This document shows, piece by piece, positions 22,167 to 33,632 of a stretch of 64,000 nt of DNA. Origin of the DNA: Colias croceus (lineage: Eukaryota > Arthropoda > Insecta > Lepidoptera > Pieridae); NCBI RefSeq assembly GCF_905220415.1, contig NC_059538.1, forward strand, positions 3,224,001 to 3,288,000. The letters run 5' to 3'. Positions within the stretch are counted from its first letter, which is position 1. The number at the start of each line of letters is the position of its first letter. The notes beneath the pieces were generated by a model. That model had not been told where the DNA came from. It did no database searches and worked only from the letters and a program-made list of their open reading frames with translations. Both the position numbers and the translations under genes were made by a program.

Positions 22167-22407
22167 TAGGATAAATCTAGCATAACCGTGGACATTGAGC
22201 CCAATCATTTCTCTACATTCCATATTTATAAATTATGTTAATGTTAATAATTCTTATAATACTGAATGACGCATTTATATATGTAGGTACGTAATTCCCA
22301 TAAAATAGCTGTCGAGATTTCCGAGTTCCTTTTAAATTCTGTGAATTCAGTGTTTTAATGTACATAAAAAGATTATGACTAATATCTGGGAAAATTATAT
22401 TCCGAAT

Positions 22408-23480
22408 CTAGACACGCGGCAGCGTGTCAAGCCGAGTTCAAGCGAAGAGAACTGGCGAGCAGCAGCCGTGTGTATATTTACACGAACCATTTCGAGCCAC
22501 TTTTCACCCCCTTATAACTCGAAAACTATTTAAGTTAAATAAACCAAATTTGGTACATATCAAGAGGACCTCAAGATAAACAAGAACCTTAAATTTCATA
22601 AATACAGATTAAACAGTTGCGTAGATATTAATATCCAAAAATCGCAATTTTTAAGACTGACTGACTTATAGACATATACAAAACCTAACCCACTTCCAGA
22701 TGACCTAGAAAGTTCAAATTTTGTAATCAGCTAGGTAATAGTGAGTGTACAAAGGAAAAAATCAGAAAATACTGAATTTATTTGTATTTAATTTTTTTTT
22801 CAATGACATTAATTTTGTTTGTATGGAAAAATGGAAAAGTTTAAAAAAATAGAAAATAGTATATTCACCTTACTAGTCTTAAAAAATAGATCAAAACTAG
22901 TCAGTGGCCGAAAAAAATTTTGAAATCCATCAATAAATGACTGAGATATAGATTATTGAAGTTTACATATTTTAGCGCGAAACATCTGTAGATTCGATGC
23001 GCCTCTGACATCACACTCACTCGCGCTAGTATCGCTAGGGCGGATTACTTCGATTGCATGATTTCTTTATTCAAAACTATTATTAAACGTAAAATAAAAG
23101 AAAATTGTAATAAAAATATTGCTCATACAGTTAAAAATAATATATAATTTTACAAATTCACATTTCTTTATTCTTTATTTATGAGTGTTTAGTTTATTTT
23201 TAATTTCAGTGTAATGGAAGAAGGCTTTGTCGAAGGTCGAAATGATTTAATTTGCGTAATATTAATATTAATATAAGTGAAACATCTTTAGGCGCGTTTA
23301 GAGTAAAATTTCAAAATCTCGTCATGGCAATACCGTAACGTCATGGAGTAAAGCGACGATTCTTCTACAACGATCTTTGCATCTTTGTAATAGTGTGTGT
23401 ACATATTCACGCTGGATGTTTAGAAAATCATGTAATCTTTTAAACAGAAAACGAGTTTAAAAAATTGCAGATAATGACGG
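22408..23480. other. Candidate unclassified repeat
   Basis: It starts with a GC-rich block (CACGCGGCAGCGTGTCAAGC, AACTGGCGAGCAGCAGCC). A long AT-rich body and a second GC patch (CACTCGCGCTAGTATCGC, about 23018) follow. The internal palindrome ACACGCGGCAGCGTGT and the composition break suggest inserted DNA, but I cannot define ends or target duplications. Confidence 0.3.
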
Positions 23481-23653
23481 GGCAATGTGCGCTGACATTC
23501 ATAACATACAAGAAAATATAGAAAATAATACTAAACAAACCATACAAAGAATCCGCAAGAAAAAATATAAAAAAAATCGTATATAAAAAGTATAATTATA
23601 TTCATAAAGTAAATCAAATTTGCAGAGTAATTTTCTGTACAAAAAGTAATGAT

Positions 23654-24268
23654 ATCCCACCAAAAACATAAATGTAAAAATTGGAGCCGAGTTCAATCGT
23701 TGACTTAATTTGCCAAAAAAGAAATGAGATCTAATTAATGTGTGCCAAGTTCTGCAGACAGTCCAGAAATTTATTTATAAAGATGTATTAAGTTCTTAGG
23801 TTGACTGAAAACTCAATTGTTTTATTTTCCCTTAGAGAACAATGTTTATTCCAAAATATAACTTTTTTAATTTGAATAATATAATTATTTTCACAAAAAA
23901 CAACTAATGACCTATGGAACCCCATAATTTGATGAGGCTAGTTTTTAGAACCTCACAAAATATAAACAGTATGTAAAACTAGCCTCATCAAATTATGGGG
24001 TTCAATAGGTCATTAGTTGTTTGCTTTGTGAAAATAATTATATTATTCAAATTAAAAAAGTTATATTTTGGAATAAACATTGTTCTCTAAGGGAAAATAA
24101 AACAATTGAGTTTTCAGTCAACCTAAGAACTTAATACATCTTTATAAATAAATTTCTGGACTGTCTGCAGAACTTGGCACACATTAATTAGATCTCATTT
24201 CTTTTTTGGCAAATTAAGTCAACGATTGAACTCGGCTCCAATTTTTACATTTATGTTTTTGGTGGGAT
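23654..24268. repeat. 615-bp foldback with nearly perfect arms of about 290 bp
   Basis: The left arm (23654-23947) and right arm (about 23974-24268) are reverse complements over almost their whole length, with one small indel (CAAAAAACAAC against GTTGTTTGCTTTG). The loop is about 26 bases. The outer edges are ATCCCACC and GGTGGGAT. The transcript of this intron would form a long double-stranded hairpin. No target duplication is visible and no coding frame is inside. The near identity points to a recent origin. Confidence 0.85.
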
Positions 24269-24646
24269 CTTATTTTAACAGAATTAGCACGAGCTCCAAG
24301 TAGCGTAAAATATTAAAAAAATTCTATAATCGTGAAAAAATATACTCGCATATTATTTTAAGTAATGTGACGGTTGAAGTACCTGTATATATTTCAATTA
24401 ATTGTTAACGACTATCTACATATAAAACATACACAAAAACTATGAATCCATTAATAACATCTATGTATTTCATTTATTTATTAATAACATTAAATAAAAT
24501 AATATGCTATGCTATGTACCTAACATTGTACCCAAACTATCTAACATGGAATCCCTGTTAAATGTTATTTAAGGTAAAAATATTTAATCCTATCACGTAC
24601 CTACCAGCGTCGTCTTGACAAACTTAATAAAAAAAAAAAAAAAAAA

Positions 24647-24694
24647 TATACCGGCCGAATTGATAACCTCCTCCTTTTTTTTGAAGTCGGTTAA
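24647..24694. mobile_element. Right end of a TTTGAAGTCGGTTAA-type transposon
   Basis: After an A run (24629-24646) it reads ATACCGGCCGAATTGATAAC, CCTCCTCC, a T run and TTTGAAGTCGGTTAA. The terminal word is the reverse complement of the left end at 33461-33480 (AACCGACTTCAAA), so the family has inverted ends. Confidence 0.55.
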
Positions 24695-25251
24695 TAAACA
24701 TAATTTATTTCGTCCATAATACGATGAACGTTTATTTACATGAAGATTTAAGAGACATTAATACCTATCATCGTAAAGCTGGCGAAACGCCAGAGAAAAT
24801 AACGAATAACTGGCGCTAGGTATACGCATGTGGGACCTCAATTGGTACTTAAAAAGGAATTGTCTGCGATGGACTGGAATTTTCAATTCCCCGGTGTAAT
24901 TTATTTAAACTCACTTGTTTTGATTGACGCATTGTTATTGTTATTGAGATCACGCAGGATACGTCAGTCTTGGGTCTAGACTCTAGAGAATCGTTTTTAG
25001 AACTTTTGTTCTGTACGAGATGTGAACCTAATTTATCCGTCGCAAATTACTGTCGAGAGAACTACGTACTTTATAATACTAAACGTTAGCTTTGCACAAA
25101 TGAATGGCATTTATTGCTTGGGCTGCTATAAAGAATTATGATAAGATGGTGCAAAAACAATACATTGTATTACAATTATTACATTCATATATTAAACGAT
25201 ATTATTGGGGGACAGTAAAATATTTCTAGTATACATTATTTATAATAAAAT

Positions 25252-25342
25252 ATGGTTACAGATATAGAATCCGGCAATGCCAACCCCACTGCAGCAGCCG
25301 CAGCTCCACAGCCCACTAGGGCTTCGAAAGTGCCCCTTATTG
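25252..25342 (+). CDS. Drip: Aquaporin candidate exon 1c (start exon from 25252, or cassette from 25262)
   Basis: An open stretch ends in a strong donor, GTAAGA, at 25343, again phase 1 (G plus GG gives Gly at the shared exon). Two readings are possible. As a start exon, the ATG at 25252 (stop TAA just upstream at 25246) gives 30 codons beginning MVTDIESGNANP. As an internal exon, the acceptor GGTTACAG ends at 25261 and the exon is 81 bases, phase 1 to phase 1, joining 1a as K-G-V-Q-N-I-E-S. The peptide is Ala/Pro-rich and low in hydrophobic residues, like a flexible cytosolic tail. The GC-rich coding character stands out from the intron. No homolog is recalled. Confidence 0.55.
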
Positions 25343-25945
25343 GTAAGATCGCATGGGGTCTTACAATGTGATGTCTTATATGCAATATGCACTTTACTAC
25401 ATATTCGCACTGCATAGCAAGGTTTAAAAAGGCAATGATATGTCACAGCTTTTTAAATTATTGTATTTTGGTTGTAATTGTCGTCTGGGTTTATGTTTAT
25501 TTTTTTTATTTAGGTACATTCATGGGATCAAATATTACATAGCATGTCATTGCATGGAAATCGCACGAATAATGGGTTATATTTTGTCAATTTTAGCAAC
25601 TTAATTGCCCATGCCATTGTATTGTGGATTAGTCATATTCATGGAATCTGGAAAAAATTCTTATCAATTCAATTTTTAATCTAAAAAATCAATAAGGATA
25701 ATCTTATGAGTATGTATCTATTTAAACAAAATATAATCACTGTGTTAGTCCGTGCACGGAACAACTTTTTTGAAGAGGGTACATGAATATTTTTTTCTTA
25801 ATCGACTGGCTATTTATTACCTGCATTACTATTAACTATTTTATTCTGTGCTATTGCGTTCATCATAATTATAAGATCGATACACGCGGTTGTGAAAAAA
25901 CCTTATTGTTATTATTTGCGTTGAAATATAATTGTTTATTAAAAA
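25343..25945. other. Short intron between candidate N-terminal exons
   Basis: AT-rich. It holds the first copy (25540-25562) of a 23-base word repeated at 26507-26529. No other structure. Confidence 0.5.
25540..25562 (+). promoter_or_regulatory. Intronic 23-base repeated word, copy 1
   Basis: TAGCATGTCATTGCATGG followed by AAATC. It matches 26507-26529 at 21 of 23 positions; weaker similarity extends about ten bases upstream. Each copy lies a few hundred bases after a candidate N-terminal exon. A splicing or transcription control site is possible; this is inference. Confidence 0.35.
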
Positions 25946-26030
25946 ATGATTGGTCAAGAATCAACTGAATATCAAGTACAAGAAAATGTCGATGGTGAAG
26001 TGTTAGAAATACAAAAACCACGTGTTAGCG
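25946..26030 (+). CDS. Drip: Aquaporin candidate exon 1d (start from 25946, or cassette from 25959)
   Basis: ATG at 25946 (stop TAA at 25940) opens 28 codons beginning MIGQESTEYQVQENVDG and ends in donor GTGAGT at 26031, phase 1. A phase-1 AG acceptor is also available at 25957-25958 (TCAAG), but its pyrimidine tract is weak, so I favour the ATG reading. The peptide is acidic and polar with no membrane segment, consistent with a cytosolic N-terminus ahead of the first helix. It lies only 600 bases after the previous candidate, as alternative start exons often do. Confidence 0.45.
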
Positions 26031-26506
26031 GTGAGTTTTAATGTTCTATATATTATTATATATTTTTTGATGATTTTCATAATGAAGTATACAGTATAAT
26101 TTTGAAGGTTTTTGTTGTTATTTATTTTTAAAACAGCTATTTAGCAAGAATGGCGTCAATTCTCATTGTTAGGCATCATTCTATTGTTTAATTTAGTAAT
26201 TTAACCCACATCCGACATCGTCGGGATAACCCGTAATTAAGTAATCAGATTCGCCATTTAATTACTGTTTCAGAAACACCTTTATGTAAATACCTAAGTC
26301 TTAAATTTACTTAAGCGTCTAGACTGTTTAAATGTTAATTCTATTACAATTTACAGCTACATAATTTTAAATTAAATATTTGATTTTAGTTTCCATTCAT
26401 CATAATTTTATACACTTTTTAATTTATATTTCATTCTAATCAGAATATACATTATAGGGATTAATAAAAGCACATTTTCATCAGTCGTATTACGTGAAAT
26501 TGCATG

Positions 26507-26529
26507 TAGCTTGTCATTGCATGGGAATC
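26507..26529 (+). promoter_or_regulatory. Intronic 23-base repeated word, copy 2
   Basis: TAGCTTGTCATTGCATGG followed by GAATC, matching 25540-25562. The sequence diverges at once on the 3' side, so this is a short conserved word, not a large duplication. Confidence 0.35.
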
Positions 26530-26611
26530 CATCGCTTCCACAATTTATTCATATTTTCCTATGGACTATATTATTTATTATTTGAGATATAATAGTTATA
26601 AATTAATTAAG

Positions 26612-26731
26612 TAGATCGTGACTATAAAAACGCAAATGTTGATGTGCAAATCGGTCGCGTATCAAGAGGATCCAACACACGTCTCGGCATTACTGATCTC
26701 AGGGCTGAGTTAGATCAAGGTTTAGAAAAAA
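26612..26731 (+). other. Exon-like open stretch, 1-1 phase, function unknown
   Basis: An open frame of coding-like composition (ends ...RLGITDLRAELDQ) begins after AATTAAG and could end at AAAAA|GTAGAT (phase 1) or CAAG|GTTTAG (phase 1). A stop lies at 26608 in frame and another at 26737. The acceptor has no pyrimidine tract and the donors are weak. It may be a poor cassette exon of the aquaporin gene, a decayed exon or chance. Confidence 0.22.
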
Positions 26732-27393
26732 GTAGATGATTTATGTCATAAACGTACGTTTTTCTAGGAGTCTATTTTGAATTTAATTGCTTGATCCCAT
26801 TACCAGTACTTTTTACTAAAAATTATATATAGTCAAAATCATTCGTATCTAAATTATGCCTCCGAAATCATTCTACGTAAATAAAAATAGAAAATAAATG
26901 GTCCCTACTCACCTAATGGTCTATCGAAATAATCATAGACTTAACGCTTAATAAAGTAACGTAACTTTAAATTGTTACGTTTTAGATTGAGATCATCCTA
27001 TGAAGATAATAACAATTGAAGATAATTTTATTTGACTTGAGCCACAATTATATTGAGAAATAATTGTACTATTGAACATTACAAAGACTAATTAGGTAGT
27101 ATGCGGAAGCTTGTGTTTTGTTATTGTAACATCCATCATATTTTTTTAATTGACAATGTAAAAGCTACTTTATATCAAAGAAACTAGGTCGTGATTACGC
27201 TTTCATGTCATTTAAGTAGATTTAGTGAAAGGATTAGACGTGAAAGCCAGCTCCCTTTCCCTAGACGTTGATATGCTAATGTTCTGTACTTTATCTTGTG
27301 TAAAATTAATAGATAATTCGATCATCTATTTTGTGAATGTTAAAATATTATGTAATTTCATTTTTTAAAGATCAGTTCTTCAATAAAAGTCAC

Positions 27394-27546
27394 TAAGAGC
27401 TAGCGCGCAAGAGCAACTTTTGTCTCTATGGGCCTCTATGGGCTAGTAAGAAAGTGCGCGCACGTAGCGACGCAACTCCCCATAGAGTTGACGGGAGAGA
27501 CAAAATAGTTGCGGAGACAAGAGTTGCTCTTGCGCGCTAGCTCTAA
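27394..27546. mobile_element. Harbinger-type MITE with TAA target duplication
   Basis: The element (27397-27543) has inverted ends GAGCTAGCGCGCAAGAGCAA and TTGCTCTTGCGCGCTAGCTC. TAA flanks both sides, the 3-bp duplication of PIF/Harbinger transposons. It is about 147 bp with no coding capacity. A sub-terminal TCTCTATGGG/CCCATAGAG pair extends the palindrome. Confidence 0.8.
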
Positions 27547-28506
27547 GGTAAATGATAAACTTAATTTGCAATCAAGTCAGTTTGATTCGGACACATTAAA
27601 CACGAACTATGAATAAAACCTTTCAAAGTAAACAATTCCTTCATCTCGTTCGTACAATTAATCTTAAATCTAAATACGTAATAAGTGACATAATCGGTCT
27701 TCCACAGATGCATAAATCATTAGAATGAGTCATAATGTAAATACTATAATTTGTATTGTTGTTTGTGTGCAATTGTTGTAATAAGTATGCTCCACGTTTG
27801 TCAGTATAGACTATAGCACAATCTTAGTAAACAGGGCATCAAAATGCATTATTTTTTAATTTATTTACATATCTACCTATTACTATCTTTATTTACTCAT
27901 CGACCTATTACATAAAAAGTAAGGGTATATTTAGCAAAATTGTATTATTTATACTAAGGGTGCAGTTGTAATAATCAGGCGCTCGGAAGCTTTTTTTGTT
28001 ATTTTTAGACTTCATCACATATTTTCAGTATTCTTTTTACTAAGTTACTTTTAATATCTAAATTCACTACTATACGATAATTAGTTATTAGACTAACCTA
28101 CAATACATTTAAAATTACCAGAATATTATGATTTAATGACCCAATGCGATATTATACAGGGTGTAATCGTTAAGTGTGCACAAGCGATTATTCCGTAACT
28201 ATTGCAGATACCAAAAAACTTTAAACTGATATCGAAAGTACTTAACCTAATGAGTAAAATGGCCATAATAAATTTTTAAAAATAAAACGAGAAATATCCA
28301 AAAATGTTAAATTAAACGCTCCCATACATTTTATTTCCCATACATTTTGTATTCATAGCAGATTTTCGAAGTGATGTCCTCGTTGTGCAATACAATAAGG
28401 AGCTCTATTTACAGTTTCTAAATGAACTTCCCTTCAAATTTGCGAAGTAATTAAAGCAGAAAACCAAAAAAAGAAAGAAAAAGCTAAAATCTTTCATATT
28501 AAATGT

Positions 28507-29414
28507 ACTAGGTTGATACAAAAGTAATGATAATTGGGTATTTCCTGTGCACATAAAAATATAAAACAAATGTTTTTTGCTTGCTCATGTATTCACTAAG
28601 TAATCACAAAAAAATCATATCAAAAGGCCACGTTTCCAATTATTTACATTAATTTGAATGTAAACCGTGCGTGCCAGAATGTTTCCCAACGAAAAGAAGA
28701 AACAACGATTCGACATTTAGAGGGTAAATTTCTAAATTTTTAATGATATCAGGATAATTTTTTGTCACGTTTTGTGATCATGGACGTTACCCGAGTTCAC
28801 CATGTTTATGCTGAAACTAAAAAACAATCAATGTCCTGGATGCGAGCTTACAAAGTGACGATGAAGAAATTCAAAGTGAAAATCAGTAGGTTAGATTAAA
28901 GCGGTAGTTTTTTGGGACGCTGAAGAAATAATTATGGTGGAATATTTTAAAAAGGTAGCCACTTTATTGGGATCTTACTAAACAGACCAAATTAAAAGAT
29001 TGCGGTAGGTTAGTAAGGAAAAGAGACATGGCAAACTGCGGACCTGAACGCTGTTTCACCAAGACAACGCACCAGATCACAAAGCGTCAGTATCGCAGCT
29101 GCCATTCAAAAATCGGCATTCCAAATGCTTGAACACCTACCCTATTTTTTAGATCTAGCTCCTATTTACTTTTATCTCTTTCCTCGGCACAAGAAACACT
29201 TTCTTAGCAATAAATTATTTTAAGACGACAGCGAAGTGATGGTCGCGTGGAGGGGTTTTTGTGGATGAAGTCAAAGTTTTTTTTTTAAGTTTAGGAAAAA
29301 AAATATTGAAGTATATTTTCTAGTTAGAAGACTTATCTAGAGAACTACATAATTATTATAACTGTAATGAACTTGTTTAATATTGATTATCATTACTTTT
29401 GGATCAACCCATGT
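28507..29414 (+). mobile_element. Nested mariner element, decayed
   Basis: Inverted ends CTAGGTTGATACAAAAGTAA (left) and TTACTTTTGGATCAACCCAT (right), with TA on each side. About 900 bp long, the size of a mariner. It interrupts the CAGGGTG-ended element, so it inserted later. Its transposase is broken (see next). Confidence 0.75.
28676..29275 (+). pseudogene. Mariner transposase pseudogene
   Basis: Fragments in shifting frames of a mariner DDE transposase. HQDNAPDHKA at about 29056-29085 is the second catalytic Asp block. Near 29136-29183 a DLAP segment continues into YFYLFP. By alignment to the DLAPSDYxLF signature the third catalytic Asp is replaced by Tyr (TAC). LFPRHKKHFLSNK then follows, with stops between. 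The protein cannot be made from this copy. Confidence 0.7.
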
Positions 29415-32400
29415 ACATGGGATATTCGTATCTCATACTAAATGTATGGGAGGGTTTCAAGTAATTTTTTTAGATATTTCTCGTTTTATTTTTAAAAATT
29501 TATTATGGCCATTTTACTCATTAGGTTAAATAATTTCGATATCAGTTTAAAGTTTTTTGATATCTGTAATAGTTACGGAATAATCGCCTGTGCACACTTA
29601 ACGATTACACCCTGTATACTACGTAAGATACCGAATAATTGCATATTTACAGAATTACAGGTGTACCAACAATTACTATAATATATCCATAAGTACCCTA
29701 AAACTATCTTAACAGCAGATAAATTTGCAAAACGATCTCAACATATACCTAGTTACTTACTAAAGTATCATGTTATGGTTCTCGAGAATTCTAAGATGAT
29801 TGTAGATAAGTATTATCCCACGCGGTTGTTCCATTGCATCAATATCAGCACGAACTTTTATTTGCACATCCTTTGTACTACATACATACATACTGCACAC
29901 TTGAATAAAGCTCGCCTACTATTTCTTTCAACAAATAAATACGCTTGTTAACCTTATTTGTTGACGGTACCGGGTCACGGTTGGAAAAATAATAATGCAC
30001 GATATAATAATCCTATTATATTTTTATAAACGTACGCAAGAATCCTCTTATTTAAAAGCCAGTGTTGATATAATTTCAAATAACATGTCTTACTTAGTAA
30101 CAAATATAAAATATACCAGTAAAATATATTTGCAATTGGTACTTATAGATATTACCACGACATTACTATCATTAGAATGTATATAAATACGGTAATTTGA
30201 TAACTATTATGTATAGTGTTATATTATCTGTGCTATTATGTCGTATCAATGTCAATGAACCCTATTTTTATTATTATTATTTGCAATTAGTGAAAAATAT
30301 ATAGATAGGTATATTATTAACTACTTTACTACTTTTGTTACATTAAGAAGAAAACAACGACACTTCTTTTAGAATCATCCTCGAATTCTTCGAAACTGCA
30401 CCTCAATTTTCTATTTTATTCCTAATTATTAGTTTTTGTTTTACCAATAAAACAAAGATATAATGTAAATAAAGACTACCTAAAATGAAAACATTTATTG
30501 CGAGCAAATCTGCCAGCTACAACTTCACAACTTGTAAACTTTTTTTACGTTCTAGGGCTAAAAAAATCAACCACTTTTGAACCTATTTGAACAGTAGGAT
30601 AAGAATACATTAATTAAATAGTAAATTATACATACAATGCCTAGATCGTCTCGCTTATAAGTAAACGATGTAAGAAAACGAGGTCTAATAACAAAGATCG
30701 CAAAAAGCAGGCCAATAGCCGACAATTTATATTTGTGCTGCGTAGGTGAAGTAAATAGCTGATGTATAGAATTACACGCGATTCATGCGAGATACAGTTA
30801 TGTATGACATAAGCTTCATGTCATTTCGGTGTCTATTATTATATAGGTGTAAAATTAATAATTGTAAAGAAAAAATATTGTATTTGTTCATTTATTAGTA
30901 AAAAATAAAACGACGTAGTATTTTTTTTCAAATACTTCTTGCCTTGTACCGGTAGGGATAGAAAAAGCTACATCACAGATTACTAAATATAGTTACGCTA
31001 CATAACTATTATTATACACTATTGTACATAAAAGAGTAAATAAGTTGTAAATACATTTAGATAGGTATATGAATTGATTTAATGATTGATTAGTATTTTT
31101 AATAGCACTATCTTACAAATTACGATTAATAGATAAAATTATAAATATTCTTTTTAATACATAATTTCATAGATTAAAATAAAAAACGTGTAAGAGATAA
31201 AACGCGATAAGTATGTTTTATTGTTAGAATTTATCATTAATGTATCGAACTATCGAAATACAGCGAACTTTACAATTTTCTAAATGTACAAAACACGTTC
31301 AATCGATTACCTAGAACCTTTTTTATTGTTTAGATTAGATTCCTTTATTTCGATTTTATAGATACAATTACATTGTCTTATATTATCTTCTCTGGTATTA
31401 CTTCACTTTTATGAGATTATTTGAACGCCAAAAACCTTCATAAAATAGCTAGATAAAAACGCCGAGTACCTACTTCAAAAAATTACATAGGTACCTATAA
31501 CTTTGTCAAGTTAGAAAAATTTTCGATTTACATAACTTTGATTCTTACGGAAGGTAATACAGTGATAAATAGCTGAGATAGGTGAAGATCGCAGTAAATC
31601 ATGGATGCTCAATACGTGGGTTGATCTATCTTAATGATCCATTGTTTTGCATAATAATACACTTGCTGATTTGAAGTAGGTATTAAGTGTTAATATAATA
31701 TTAGATATCTAGAGAAAGCTTTCATGATGTAACCTAAGCATTTAAATTTAGTAACCATTTACTTTCTAGATCCGTTTATTAAAAATAACGTCTGATTAGA
31801 TTGGGTATATTTATTGACAAAGAATGTGTTCTTCAAGAGGATATGAGACAGCTTTCACTCTAAAAGTGCAATGATAACAATTCAAATCTATATCAAAATC
31901 AACGTATTAATACAGATTGTACCCACGCATTATACCTATTCGGACACAATACTCAATAACCGAGGTATGTATTAGGTAAGACGTTATATTAAAAATAAAT
32001 AAAAAAATAAGAATGAAAATCGACAGAATTTAGGCTAAAAGCAAGGGGTCATGATTTCATACCACTTAGGCATTTATTATTCGCAATATCGGAAATATAA
32101 ACCTCATTATATTGACATAAGAAAGAAATAAATACGTATATGGTTAATAGGAATTATTCACAGAGTAATATCGGACCATTTTGAGAATAACGTTGAATCA
32201 AAAGGGCAGTAAGGTACTATTAACCATATGGTTCATTTAAAATATTGGTGCTATATAACATTAGTTAATGATGATAAATCGTCTTTAAATTTAGAATTCT
32301 ACTCGAGTTTATTATTTTAAATTACAATGTAAATTCAATGTGTAAATTATAAAGTCCAGTTTTTTTGTACTTATAAGAAACGAATTTTTTTATAAAAATA

Positions 32401-33460
32401 AAATATTTGCTTCTTCGGAAATCCGTAGGTATAATCTAATTTAATATTCTTTATCACATTTGAGGTCAGAAATATAAATTATTTTTTAAAATAGGTATCT
32501 ATATTTCTTATATTCTTAATTTAATATTCAGGTCTTTCCAGTGAGTCAAGTCTTTATCTTCTTTGGAGCCCGTGCTTCGTGCCAAGTTTAATCACGATTT
32601 CAGATCAAATAAACAGAACCTAGGATTTTTTATCACGATTTAGAGCCTTAACTTTGTAACAATAAGGATCCGTTTATATTTATGTACGTTTTATGGTTGA
32701 TATTTTAGCCCGTGCGGTTTTATTTCGAAATTTCTTAGAAGATATATTGTTGGTGACGGAGCTACTGTCCCTGTATATGGTTATTACTTATTTTCCCAAA
32801 CATTCATATTTATAATTCTTACTAGGAATTTATTCAACGCTTCAATAATATTTTAAGAACGCACGTACCTACCTAGATAGGTAAAATTATGTCCTCGGAG
32901 ACGATTTTTTTGTAGTTTTGGATTTAGCCATTTTATTGTTTTTAGTTTATTTTTTAATACTGTATCTGTAGGTAATTTGTTCTCTGTATCACAGATTACT
33001 AAATAGTTACTACGTAATCTGTAGTCTACTGCATACTACTCAGTTCAAATTTAAATAATATAAGATGCTTGTATCCAAATTGATCGCAGTTTAACTTGTC
33101 CAAATAGATAGATGAGCATTCTTGTATCTACAAACGAATAAAAAACATAATGACGTATTATATCAAGGCACGGGTCCCTAAAGCGCAGTAAAAAAGTCAT
33201 TTGATTTTCCGTGTTCAAAGGATTTACATATTTCGGCTCATAAATATAAATTACCTACATTGAAATACAATATACTGAGACCTTGCTGTACGTAGATAGG
33301 TAATTTGTTATTTTTTTCGTAGTATGATGTACCATTGTTCTTTGTTGTTCCTAGAATGATAATCAGATGGAAATGAGCGGGTCAACGTCTGTAATTTATT
33401 TGATAAAGAACAATCTAGATATAATACGTCATTCGTAATATTACAAGAAAATAACTGCGT

Positions 33461-33632
33461 TAAAAACAACCGACTTCAAACTTGCACTTGCAACATTTAC
33501 AAATACAGACAAAAATGCTCATAAAATAAAAACTAGGGCCTATCCGAATAAAATTTTTATGGGACCAATTCGACACCATCCCGCATCAAACAAAAAAAGA
33601 ATCACGTAAGGTCGGTAGTCGGTTACAAATCT
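33461..33632. mobile_element. Left part of the TTTGAAGTCGGTTAA-ended transposon family
   Basis: It begins TTAAAAACAACCGACTTCAA and contains TTTTTATGGGACCAATTCGA, CACCATCCCGCATCAAAC and AAAAAAAGAATCACG, wording very common in lepidopteran repeats of this family. It stops near GTCGGTTACA with no right end. Confidence 0.6.

Larger units (their letters stand above)
17560..25251. other. Intron rich in transposons, no shared exon
   Basis: Large intronic stretch. The supported contents are repeat fragments (19110-19321, 20160-20345, 22000-22166), a hAT-type element (20776-21796), a candidate repeat (22408-23480), a 615-bp foldback (23654-24268) and a transposon end (24647-24694). The G-rich run near 19680 and the rest show nothing I can name. 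Confidence 0.6.
28155..29616. mobile_element. TA-flanked transposon with inverted ends of about 180 bp, host of a nested mariner
   Basis: TA then CAGGGTGTAATCGTTAAG at the left (28155) and CTTAACGATTACACCCTG then TA at the right (ends 29616). The arms 28157-28345 and about 29425-29614 are close reverse complements. TA duplications and CAGGGTG ends fit a Tc1/mariner-type element. Its middle is displaced by the mariner below. Confidence 0.75.
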
